A stretch of 7,224 nucleotides of DNA, taken from Candidatus Aminicenantota bacterium (GTDB taxonomy: Bacteria > Acidobacteriota > Aminicenantia > Aminicenantales > Saccharicenantaceae). How positions within the stretch are numbered: the stretch's first letter is position 1; every line of letters begins with the position of its first letter. The stretch is taken from NCBI GenBank assembly GCA_011048485.1, contig DSDX01000037.1, positions 1-7,224 on the forward strand, written 5' to 3'. Both the position numbers and the translations under genes were made by a program. Under the pieces are notes generated by a model. That model did not search any database and was not told the origin of the DNA. It was given only the letters and a program-made list of their open reading frames with translations. Positions 1-5,702 of this stretch are shown here, in pieces.

Positions 1-1
1 G

Positions 2-178
2 GAGACGCTGCCGAACGCCATGTTCCGGGTCGAGCTCCAGAACAAGCACGTCATCCTGGCCCATATCTCCGGCAAGATGCGCAAACACTTCATCCGCATC
101 CTGCCCGGGGACCGGGTCCTCGTAGAGCTGTCGCCTTACGACCTGACCAAGGGGCGGATCACGTATCGCTTCAAGTAA
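2..178 (+). CDS. infA: Translation initiation factor IF-1 (5' end truncated by window edge)
   Basis: IF-1 binds the A site of the 30S subunit during initiation and helps IF-2 and IF-3 select the initiator tRNA. The visible 58 residues begin with ETLPNAMFRVEL, and include the family hallmarks HISGKMR, FIRILPGD and ELSPYDLTKGRITYRFK before a TAA stop. This is one OB fold. The family is about 72 residues long and ETLPN normally sits near residue 15, so about 14 N-terminal residues and the start codon lie left of the window. The gene is followed 12 nt later by rpmJ, the usual order at the junction of the spc and alpha operons. The identification rests on near-complete conservation and is secure. 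Confidence 0.97.
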   Translation, partial: ETLPNAMFRVELQNKHVILAHISGKMRKHFIRILPGDRVLVELSPYDLTKGRITYRFK

Positions 179-190
179 AAGGACACGACG

Positions 191-304
191 ATGAAAGTCA
201 AAGCCTCCGTGAAGAAGATCTGCCGGAACTGCAAGATCATCCGGCGCAAGGGCGTGGTGCGGGTCATCTGCTCCAACCCGAAGCACAAACAAAAACAGGG
301 ATAG
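191..304 (+). CDS. rpmJ: 50S ribosomal protein L36, zinc-binding form
   Basis: L36 is the smallest protein of the large subunit and binds 23S rRNA. The frame gives 37 residues, the standard length, starting MKVKASVKKICRNCK and ending KHKQKQG with a TAG stop. Cys11, Cys14, Cys27 and His32 form the CxxC...C...H zinc ribbon, so this is the zinc-containing (C+) type rather than the cysteine-free paralogue made under zinc starvation in some bacteria. The upstream AAAAGGA that overlaps the infA stop serves as ribosome binding site. The gene sits between infA and rpsM with 12 nt on each side, which fits co-transcription. Confidence 0.97.
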   Translation: MKVKASVKKICRNCKIIRRKGVVRVICSNPKHKQKQG

Positions 305-316
305 ACGAGGTACCCC

Positions 317-697
317 ATGGCTAGAATCGCAGGCATCACCCTCCCGCCGGACAAGCGCGTCGAGATCGGCCTGACCTATATCTACGGCATCGGCCGGTCG
401 AAGAGCGTCAAGATCCTCGAGGAGGCCAAGATCGACAAGGACAAGAAGGTCAAGGCCCTGAGCGAGGACGAGGTCAACAAGATCCGCCAGATCATCGAGA
501 AGAGGGAGAAGATCGAGGGCGACCTCCGCAAGGAGGTCACCATGGACATCAAGCGGCTGGTCGACATCGGCTGCTACCGGGGCCTCAGGCACAAGAAGAA
601 GCTGCCCGTCCGGGGCCAACGGACCAAGACCAACGCCCGGACCCGCAAGGGCAGCAAGGGCCAGCGCATCAAGAAGCTCAGAGAGAAGAGAGCGTAA
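317..697 (+). CDS. rpsM: 30S ribosomal protein S13
   Basis: S13 sits in the head of the small subunit, contacts the P-site tRNA and makes the intersubunit bridges to L5 and the 23S rRNA. The 126-residue product has the normal length and begins MARIAGITLPPDKRVEIGLT, followed by the helix-hairpin-helix-like YGIGRSKS segment. It has the conserved DIGCYRGLRHKKKLPVRGQR block near residues 83-102 and the basic tail TKTNARTRKGSKGQRIKK. A GAGG motif at 307-310 lies 6 nt before the ATG. In E. coli this gene heads the alpha operon and its start region is the S4 translational-repression target. Here only 12 nt separate it from rpmJ and no such pseudoknot can be recognised by eye. Confidence 0.98.
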   Translation: MARIAGITLPPDKRVEIGLTYIYGIGRSKSVKILEEAKIDKDKKVKALSEDEVNKIRQIIEKREKIEGDLRKEVTMDIKRLVDIGCYRGLRHKKKLPVRGQRTKTNARTRKGSKGQRIKKLREKRA

Positions 698-712
698 GGA
701 GGGCCAGCCGCC

Positions 713-1105
713 ATGCCGCCAAAGACGAGCGCCAAGAAGAAAAAAAAGATCCGCAGGGAGATCGGGGCCGGGGTGGCCCACATCCAGTCCACCTTCAACA
801 ACACGATCATCACCATCACCGACCACGTCGGCGCGACGGTCGTTTGGGCCAGCGCCGGGACATCGGGCTTCAAGGGGGCCCGGAAGGGCACGCCGTTCGC
901 CGCCCAGCTCGCGGCCAAGGACGCCGCGACCAAGGCCCGGGAGCACGGCGTCCGGGCCGTCGACGTCCGCCTCAAGGGCCCCGGCGCGGGGCGCGAGTCC
1001 TCCATCCGGGCGCTGCAGGCCGCCGGCATCGACATCAAGTCCATCAAGGACGTGACCCCGATCCCGCATAACGGCTGCCGCGTCCGGCGCCGCCGCCGGG
1101 TCTGA
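713..1105 (+). CDS. rpsK: 30S ribosomal protein S11
   Basis: S11 lies in the platform of the 30S subunit and helps shape the E-site mRNA path with S7 and S18. The 130-residue product matches the family length. It has a lysine-rich N-terminus (SAKKKKKIRRE), then VAHIQSTFNNTIITITD, GFKGARKGTPFAAQLAA, RLKGPGAGRESSIRAL and a C-terminal PIPHNGCR followed by a run of arginines. A strong AAGGAGG at 696-702 overlaps the rpsM stop codon, 10 nt before the ATG, which suggests coupled translation. The only small departure is the very arginine-rich end (VRRRRRV, where E. coli has PPKRRRV). Confidence 0.98.
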   Translation: MPPKTSAKKKKKIRREIGAGVAHIQSTFNNTIITITDHVGATVVWASAGTSGFKGARKGTPFAAQLAAKDAATKAREHGVRAVDVRLKGPGAGRESSIRALQAAGIDIKSIKDVTPIPHNGCRVRRRRRV

Positions 1106-1123
1106 GGCCCCAAGGAGAGCACC

Positions 1124-1750
1124 ATGGCGAAATACCAAGGAGCCGATTGCCGGCTCTGTCGCGTCGAGAAGAACAAGCTCTATTTCAAGGGGGCCAAGTG
1201 CCTGACCGACAAGTGTCCCCTCGAGCGGAGGGCCTACCCTCCCGGCCAGCACGGGCGCTCCCGCAAACGGGTCCTGGGCTACGCCATCCAGCTGCGCGAG
1301 AAGCAGAAGCTGAAAAGATACTACGGCATGTCCGAGGAGCAGTTCCATCTCTTCTTCGAACGGGCCGAGCGGCAGAAGGGCGTGACCGGCGAGAACCTGC
1401 TGTCCATGCTCGAGCGCCGGCTGGACAACGTTGTTTTCCTGCTCGGCTTCTCCCTGTCCCGGGGGCACGCCCGCCAGCTCATCGGGCACGGCCACATCCG
1501 GCTCAACGACCGCAAGGCCGACATCCCTTCGGCGCTGGTCAAGCCGGGCGACATCATCGCCTTCAGGCCGCGCTCGGCCAAGAGCGAGGACATCCAGGCC
1601 ATCGTGGCCTCGAACCGCTCCAAGACCGTGCCGGGCTGGCTCGAGGCGGATTGGGAGGCCATGAAGGGCCGGGTCCTGGCCTTGCCCGCGCGCCAGGACG
1701 TCACCCTTCCGGTCGAGGAACACCTGGTCGTCGAGCTGTATTCCAAGTAG
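1124..1750 (+). CDS. rpsD: 30S ribosomal protein S4, zinc-binding form
   Basis: S4 is a primary 16S rRNA-binding protein that nucleates assembly of the 30S body, and in E. coli it represses the alpha operon. The product has 208 residues, the usual length. Cys9, Cys12, Cys26 and Cys31 form the N-terminal zinc site of the C+ type, as in Thermus. The S4 RNA-binding domain follows from about residue 98 (MLERRLDNVVFLLGF, SRGHARQLIGHGHIRLND, KPGDIIAFRP), and the protein ends in VEEHLVVELYSK. AAGGAG at 1112-1117 lies 6 nt before the ATG. The place between rpsK and rpoA is the proteobacterial or Thermus-type order; in Bacillus rpsD is elsewhere. Autoregulation here is possible but not shown by the sequence. 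Confidence 0.98.
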   Translation: MAKYQGADCRLCRVEKNKLYFKGAKCLTDKCPLERRAYPPGQHGRSRKRVLGYAIQLREKQKLKRYYGMSEEQFHLFFERAERQKGVTGENLLSMLERRLDNVVFLLGFSLSRGHARQLIGHGHIRLNDRKADIPSALVKPGDIIAFRPRSAKSEDIQAIVASNRSKTVPGWLEADWEAMKGRVLALPARQDVTLPVEEHLVVELYSK

Positions 1751-1792
1751 GGCCCGGGCGCCATACGGAGAACAGCTCGCAGAGGAGGTCAC

Positions 1793-2824
1793 ATGACTGA
1801 GACGAATTTCCAAAGGCCCAAGTTCTTGGAGTGCGATTTCGACACGTTGACCGGCCGGTACGGGCGCTTCCAGGCCCAGCCGTTCGAGAGGGGCTACGGC
1901 GTCACCGTGGGCAACGCCCTCAGGCGAATCCTGCTCTCCTCGATCACCGGAGCGGCCATCACCTCCGTCCGCATCCGCGGCGTCCTCCACGAGTTCTCGA
2001 CCATTCCCGGGGTCGTCGAGGACGTCACCGACATCATCCTCAACCTCAAGTCGGTCCCCCTCAAGCTCCACGGGGAGGACCCCAAGACGATGACGATCAA
2101 GAAGACCGGCCCGGGGACGGTCACGGCGGCGGACATCGCCCACGACTCCGACATCGAGATCCTCGACCCGGCCATCCCGATCGCGTCGCTCGACGCCGAC
2201 GGGACCCTGGAGGCGGAGATGGTCGTCGAGAACGGCCGCGGCTACGTCCCCGCCGAGCAGAACTTCCAAGAGGACCAGAGCCTCGACTTCATCCCGCTCG
2301 ACTCCTCCCATTCGCCCGTCCTCAAGGTCAACTACAAGGTCGAGCCGGCCCGGGTGGGGAAGAGGATCGACTACGAGAGCCTGACCCTGGAGGTCTGGAC
2401 CACCGGGGCCCTTCGGCCCATGGACGCCCTGTCCCAGGCGGCCAAGCTCATGCGAGACCACCTCGGCATCTTCCTCAACGTCGTCGACGAGCCGCTCGAG
2501 CGCGAGTCCGCGCCTTCAAAGAAGGAGATCCCCTACCTGACCCAGGCGGACGTCCTGGCCAAGACGATCGACCATCTGGAGCTCTCGGTCCGTTCCAACA
2601 ACTGTCTCCGCTCAGCGGGCATCGAGCGGATCTACGAGCTGGTGCAGAAGACCGAAGACGAGCTCCTCAAGACCAAGAACTTCGGCCGCAAGTCCCTGGC
2701 CGAGATCAAGGAGACCCTGGCCAATCTGAACCTCGGGCTGAACATCGAGCTCCATCCGCGCCTCATCGAACGGATCCAGGCGGAGGTCAAGAGCGGCCCG
2801 GCCGGGAAGGAGACGGAGGCATGA
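1793..2824 (+). CDS. rpoA: DNA-directed RNA polymerase subunit alpha
   Basis: The alpha dimer scaffolds assembly of beta and beta', and its C-terminal domain binds UP-element DNA and activators. The product has 343 residues (E. coli 329). The N-terminal domain (about 1-235) has the conserved ERGYGVTVGNALRRILLSS with Arg45, a residue needed for beta binding. A linker rich in charged residues follows, then the C-terminal domain from about residue 250. That domain has VRSNNCLRSAGI, in which Arg267 corresponds to E. coli Arg265 and Asn270 to Asn268, the DNA-contacting residues, and the NFGRKSLAEIK helix-hairpin-helix. GAGGAGG at 1782-1788 lies 4 nt before the ATG. The TGA stop overlaps the rplQ start. 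All key residues are present, so the subunit should be functional. Confidence 0.98.
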   Translation: MTETNFQRPKFLECDFDTLTGRYGRFQAQPFERGYGVTVGNALRRILLSSITGAAITSVRIRGVLHEFSTIPGVVEDVTDIILNLKSVPLKLHGEDPKTMTIKKTGPGTVTAADIAHDSDIEILDPAIPIASLDADGTLEAEMVVENGRGYVPAEQNFQEDQSLDFIPLDSSHSPVLKVNYKVEPARVGKRIDYESLTLEVWTTGALRPMDALSQAAKLMRDHLGIFLNVVDEPLERESAPSKKEIPYLTQADVLAKTIDHLELSVRSNNCLRSAGIERIYELVQKTEDELLKTKNFGRKSLAEIKETLANLNLGLNIELHPRLIERIQAEVKSGPAGKETEA

Positions 2825-3231
2825 GGCACCAGGTCAAGAAGGGCAATCTCGGACGGAACACCGCCCACCGGCGGGCGCTGCTGCGCAATATCGTGACCTC
2901 CTTTCTCGAGCGGGAGCGGATCCGGACGACCCTGGCCAAGGCCCGGCAGGCCCGCCCGGTCGCCGAGAAGATGATCACCCTGGCCAAAAGGGGCACCCTC
3001 CACGCCCGCCGCCAGGCCTTGGCCTATATGACCAAGGAATCGGCGGTCAAGAAGCTCTTCGAAGAGATCGGACCCCGCTTCGTCGAGCGGCCCGGCGGCT
3101 ACACCCGGATCGTCAAGCTCGACCGCCGGAACGGCGACGGCGCCGAGATGGCCATGCTCGAGCTAGTCGGCACGGAGTTCAAGGCCAAGGTCAAGAAGAA
3201 GAAGGACGCCAAGAAGGCGGCCGCCAAGTAG
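2821..3231 (+). CDS. rplQ: 50S ribosomal protein L17
   Basis: L17 binds 23S rRNA near the peptide exit tunnel on the large subunit. The product is 136 residues, slightly longer than the E. coli (127) and Bacillus (120) proteins. The core is typical: MRHQVKKGNLGRNTAHRRAL, then LLRNIVTSFLERERIRTTLAKA, and a late GGYTRIVKLDRRNGDGAEMA block. The extra length is a lysine/alanine-rich tail (KAKVKKKKDAKKAAAK). I chose the ATG at 2821 because it starts the conserved L17 N-terminus, overlaps the rpoA stop in an ATGA, and has AAGGAG at 2807-2812; the frame is open further upstream but that part is a shadow of rpoA. It is the last gene of the operon and faces a gene on the opposite strand. Confidence 0.97.
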   Translation: MRHQVKKGNLGRNTAHRRALLRNIVTSFLERERIRTTLAKARQARPVAEKMITLAKRGTLHARRQALAYMTKESAVKKLFEEIGPRFVERPGGYTRIVKLDRRNGDGAEMAMLELVGTEFKAKVKKKKDAKKAAAK

Positions 3232-3446
3232 CCCGTCGTTCAGGGGCCACGAACCTCCGGACTCGGGACTCTCCTTCTCCGGACTCACCCCCGGCCGTGC
3301 TCGCCGCTCCAAAGGGCTCATAGGCATCAGCGGCTCCGCGCGGGCAGGGGGCCCCCAGTCCGTCGCGTCGCGTCCCTCGCCCCTCAATTAAGGCCCTTCT
3401 CTGAATGCCGCGACCGCCTTTCAAGGCAGCGAGACCTTTTCTGCTC
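3232..3446. other. Intergenic gap between convergent genes
   Basis: This 215-nt gap lies after rplQ and before the end of the minus-strand NlpC/P60 gene. No conserved coding frame or RNA gene is visible. A 10-base direct repeat (CTCCGGACTC) occurs at 3255-3264 and 3277-3286. A loopless GC palindrome (GGGGGCCCCC) is at 3347-3356, and a small inverted repeat GCCT-TTCA-AGGC is at 3416-3427, with a T-run (TTTT) only at 3437-3440. None makes a convincing intrinsic terminator for either gene, although termination must occur somewhere here or involve Rho. Confidence 0.6.
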
Positions 3447-4358
3447 TTAACGGGGACGCCGGGCGGCCTGGTAGATCTTGGCCCAGCGCTCTTCGGCCAG
3501 CCGGTCGATGCGGACGCAGGGCGTCTGGTAGGTCGTGGCGTTGATGAAGTATTCCCCGTCGATCATCATCCCGACGTGGCCGATGCGGTCGACGGCCCGG
3601 CCGAAGAAGACGAGGTCGCCGGCCCGTTCCTGGCCCTTGGGGACCTCCCGAAGCCCGCTGTCCGTCATCTGGATGCCGGCGTCCCGCAGGATGGGAACGC
3701 CGTTCATCTTGTAGACGAGCTGGACGAAGCCGGAGCAGTCGACGCCGAACGGCGAAGTGCCGCCCCAGAGATAGGGCAGGCCGAGGAAGCGCTTGGACAA
3801 GCTGACCATGTCCTCGGCCGGGCGGCGCGGCCAGGACCAGGGCGTCTGGCGGAGGTCGCCGTCGCCGCGCTGGATCCAGGCCCGGCTGCCGCAGGGCAGA
3901 ACGACCTCGACCCAGCGCTCGTCCTTCTCGGCGGCGACCTCGAGGACGGCGCTGATCGGGGCGACCTTGACGGGCTTGTGGGCCGTGACATCGGGCTCCC
4001 TGTAGGTGTTGGCCAACAGGGCCGAGACGACGAACACCTGGCCGGCCGAGGCATAAGGCTTGTCGCTGGGGCCCAGGAACCTCAGGGACGAGGCGACGAC
4101 CCAGCCCGTGTAGGTGTCGGGCGTCTCGATCTCGCACCAGTCGCGGCCCGAGGCGTCCGCCTCTTTCTTCAGGACCTTGACGTTGTCGCCGAGAAGGGCT
4201 TGGCTGACGACGTCGGTCGCGTCGCTGGCGCCGCGGAACATGTTCTCGACGGACATGATGACCACCGCCGCCGAGGGTTCGGCCGCGGCCTGACCGGCGC
4301 AGGCCGCCGCGGAGGAGAGCAGGGCGGCGAGGAGGAAGAAGTCAAGGGTCTTGGTCAT
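3447..4358 (-). CDS. Exported SH3-NlpC/P60 endopeptidase, YkfC-like
   Basis: This is probably a peptidoglycan stem-peptide hydrolase cutting the D-Glu-diamino acid bond. The 303-residue product starts with a hydrophobic signal (MTKTLDFFLLAALLSSAAAC); Cys20 gives a weak lipobox, so it is either a lipoprotein or a signal-peptidase I substrate. Two SH3-like regions (about 32-95 and 105-170) precede the NlpC/P60 domain (about 185-295). That domain has PYLWGG, then VDCSGF with nucleophile Cys208, and GHVGMM with His261. The third catalytic position is Asn273, in place of the usual His. Tyr196, Asp207 and Ser209 sit at the spacings I recall for substrate-binding residues of Bacillus cereus YkfC. 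I chose the ATG at 4358 for its AAGGAGG site and signal peptide. The neighbouring epimerase supports a role in peptide recycling; a general hydrolase is the alternative. Confidence 0.88.
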   Translation of the reverse strand: MTKTLDFFLLAALLSSAAACAGQAAAEPSAAVVIMSVENMFRGASDATDVVSQALLGDNVKVLKKEADASGRDWCEIETPDTYTGWVVASSLRFLGPSDKPYASAGQVFVVSALLANTYREPDVTAHKPVKVAPISAVLEVAAEKDERWVEVVLPCGSRAWIQRGDGDLRQTPWSWPRRPAEDMVSLSKRFLGLPYLWGGTSPFGVDCSGFVQLVYKMNGVPILRDAGIQMTDSGLREVPKGQERAGDLVFFGRAVDRIGHVGMMIDGEYFINATTYQTPCVRIDRLAEERWAKIYQAARRPR

Positions 4359-4364
4359 GTCAGG

Positions 4365-4371
4365 CCTCCTT
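4365..4371 (-). promoter_or_regulatory. Shine-Dalgarno site that fixes the NlpC/P60 start
   Basis: Read on the minus strand this is AAGGAGG, 6 nt before the ATG at 4358. It favours that start over the upstream in-frame ATG at 4379 and TTG at 4418, neither of which has a comparable site. Confidence 0.8.
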
Positions 4372-4379
4372 CGGAACAT

Positions 4380-4401
4380 CCGGGCTGATATCTTAGCCCG
4401 G
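4380..4401. repeat. Inverted repeat in the NlpC/epimerase divergent region
   Basis: CCGGGCT at 4380-4386 pairs with AGCCCGG at 4395-4401 around an 8-nt spacer (GATATCTT). The next outward pair (4379/4402) also matches. It lies 8 nt upstream of the NlpC/P60 ribosome binding site and overlaps the proposed minus-strand -10 element, so it could be an operator or a leader hairpin. The arms are seen directly; the function is inferred. Confidence 0.55.
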
Positions 4402-4418
4402 AATGGCCGGGGGCACAA
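4390..4418 (-). promoter_or_regulatory. Possible sigma70-type promoter for the NlpC/P60 gene
   Basis: On the minus strand, TTGTGC (4413-4418) and TAAGAT (4390-4395) are separated by 17 nt, giving 3/6 and 4/6 matches to the sigma70 consensus. Transcription would begin near 4383, about 25 nt before the start codon. The match is modest and could be chance. Confidence 0.3.
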
Positions 4419-4539
4419 TCCCTCGCCGGCCAGCGGCCGTCCGGGAAGGACCGGAGAGCCGGAGGCGGATCCACAGTCAAGCCCGTCGGCAAGGCTCCAC
4501 GAGGGAGGAGAGGAGACTTCTTTTTGAGCGGTTTGGGGT

Positions 4540-4545
4540 TATAAT
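4540..4545 (+). promoter_or_regulatory. Perfect -10 hexamer upstream of the dipeptide epimerase
   Basis: TATAAT, a rare sequence in such G+C-rich DNA, lies 18 nt before the epimerase ATG. No good -35 is seen at 16-18 nt; CTTCTT at 4517-4522 is the candidate at 17 nt. Initiation about 7 nt downstream would place the transcript start at or next to the GGAGAGG ribosome binding site (4551-4557), so the leader would be about 12 nt long. Confidence 0.45.
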
Positions 4546-4563
4546 GCCCCGGAGAGGTGCGAC

Positions 4564-5688
4564 ATGAAGCGCAAGGATTTTCTCAAGCTGGCGGGCGCGG
4601 CCGCGGCCGGCCCGCTTCTGGCTCGCTGCCGGCAGGCCCCCGAGGCTTGGAACGAGGCCTCCGGGGAGACCGCCGTGACGGTCAAGATCTTCGAACTGAG
4701 GCTCCGTCAGGCCTGGGGCCTGTCGCGGGGGACCTGGACGACGCGGCGCAACGCCTTTGTCCGCGTCGAGCGGGACGGCGTCGCCGGGATCGGCGAGGCG
4801 GCCCCCATCGCCAGATACGACGAGACGGCCGAGAGCGCCGCGGCCTTCATCGAGACGGCCGAGCCCGTGCTCGCCAGGGACCTGCGGGAATACGCTGTCC
4901 GCTTCGGCGAGATCGAGGCTCTTGGGCCGGGCGAGCACGCCGCCAAATCGGCCCTCGACATGGCCGTCCTGGACTGGGTCGGCAAGAAGCTCGGCCTTCC
5001 CGTCTGGCGGCTTCTCGGGCTCGGACGGGACAAGGTCATGACGACGACCTATTCCATCGGCATCGACGAGGTCCCGGTCATGCAGGAGAAAGTCCGCGAG
5101 GCCGCCGGTTTCGGGGTCTACAAGATCAAGGTCGGCACGCCCGACGACCGCAAGATCATCGAGGGCATCAGGGCCGTGACGGACAAGCCCCTGCGGGTGG
5201 ACGCCAACGAGGGCTGGAAGACCAAGGAAGAGGCCCTGGAGATGATCGACTGGATGGCCGGGCAGGGCGTCGAGATCGTCGAGCAGCCGCTGCCGGCCGC
5301 CCAGCTCGACGATTACGCCTGGCTCAAGGACAGGGCCAAGGTCCCCATCTTCGCCGACGAGAGCCTCATCCTGCCCTCGGACCTGCCCCGGATCGCCCCG
5401 ACCGTCCACGGCATCAACGTCAAGCTCATGAAGTGCGGGGGAGTCCAGGAGGCCGTCCGGCTGGCCTCGATCGGGCGGTCCCTCGGCCTCGAGCTCATGA
5501 TCGGCTGCATGATCGAAACCTCGCTCGGCATCTCGGCCGGCGCGGCCGTGGCCTCGCTCTTCGATTACGCCGACCTCGACGGGAACCTGCTCATCGCCAA
5601 CGACCCCTTCCGCGGCGTCGAGACGGTCGGGGACAGGCTCGTCCTGAACGAGAAGCCGGGTCTCGGCGTCGAGGGCGATCTGTTCTAA
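4564..5688 (+). CDS. Dipeptide epimerase (L-Ala-D/L-Glu epimerase-like, enolase superfamily)
   Basis: The likely reaction is epimerisation of L-Ala-D-Glu, released from murein peptides, to L-Ala-L-Glu. The 374-residue product has an N-terminal capping domain (about 38-150) and a TIM-barrel domain. Barrel residues follow the muconate-lactonizing subgroup: Lys187 and Lys189 in YKIKVG (acid/base), metal ligands Asp213 (RVDANEGW), Glu240 (IVEQP) and Asp265 (FADES), and Lys287 (NVKLMK). The DLD motif, Asp337 and Asp339, matches the DxD that holds the dipeptide amino group in dipeptide epimerases. Residues 1-22 (KRKDFLKLAG, an alanine run, LLARC) look like a degenerate Tat signal, although known YkfB and YcjG are cytoplasmic. 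GGAGAGG lies 6 nt upstream of the ATG. A GTG at 4675 with GGGGAG before it could give a cytoplasmic form. The exact dipeptide substrate is uncertain. Confidence 0.9.
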   Translation: MKRKDFLKLAGAAAAGPLLARCRQAPEAWNEASGETAVTVKIFELRLRQAWGLSRGTWTTRRNAFVRVERDGVAGIGEAAPIARYDETAESAAAFIETAEPVLARDLREYAVRFGEIEALGPGEHAAKSALDMAVLDWVGKKLGLPVWRLLGLGRDKVMTTTYSIGIDEVPVMQEKVREAAGFGVYKIKVGTPDDRKIIEGIRAVTDKPLRVDANEGWKTKEEALEMIDWMAGQGVEIVEQPLPAAQLDDYAWLKDRAKVPIFADESLILPSDLPRIAPTVHGINVKLMKCGGVQEAVRLASIGRSLGLELMIGCMIETSLGISAGAAVASLFDYADLDGNLLIANDPFRGVETVGDRLVLNEKPGLGVEGDLF

Positions 5689-5700
5689 GCCGGGGCCGGC
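5689..5700. repeat. Short inverted repeat between convergent stop codons
   Basis: GCCGG-GG-CCGGC fills most of the 14 nt between the epimerase stop and the transglycosylase stop. It could form a short hairpin and contribute to termination on both strands, but no T-run follows on either strand, so it is not called a terminator. Confidence 0.35.
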
Positions 5701-5702
5701 GC

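Noticed and set aside
305..316. S4-binding regulatory pseudoknot before rpsM, as in E. coli
   Set aside because: Only 12 nt lie between rpmJ and rpsM and no nested helices are evident; the site may be elsewhere or absent.
1831..2820. Upstream extension of the rplQ frame inside rpoA
   Set aside because: The translated extension is an Arg/Pro/Gly-rich shadow of rpoA; conserved L17 sequence starts exactly at the ATG at 2821.
3347..3356. GGGGGCCCCC palindrome as terminator stem
   Set aside because: It has no loop and no following T-run, and such G/C runs are expected by chance in this composition.
3405..4388. A 327-codon open frame on the + strand opposite the NlpC/P60 gene
   Set aside because: Composition is biased to Ala, Gly, Asp, Val and Arg and shows no family motif, while the minus strand has a signal peptide, catalytic residues and a ribosome binding site.
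4359..4418. Longer N-terminus for the NlpC/P60 protein (TTG at 4418 or ATG at 4379)
   Set aside because: Neither start has a good ribosome binding site, and the extension would bury the signal peptide; ATG 4358 has AAGGAGG at 6 nt.
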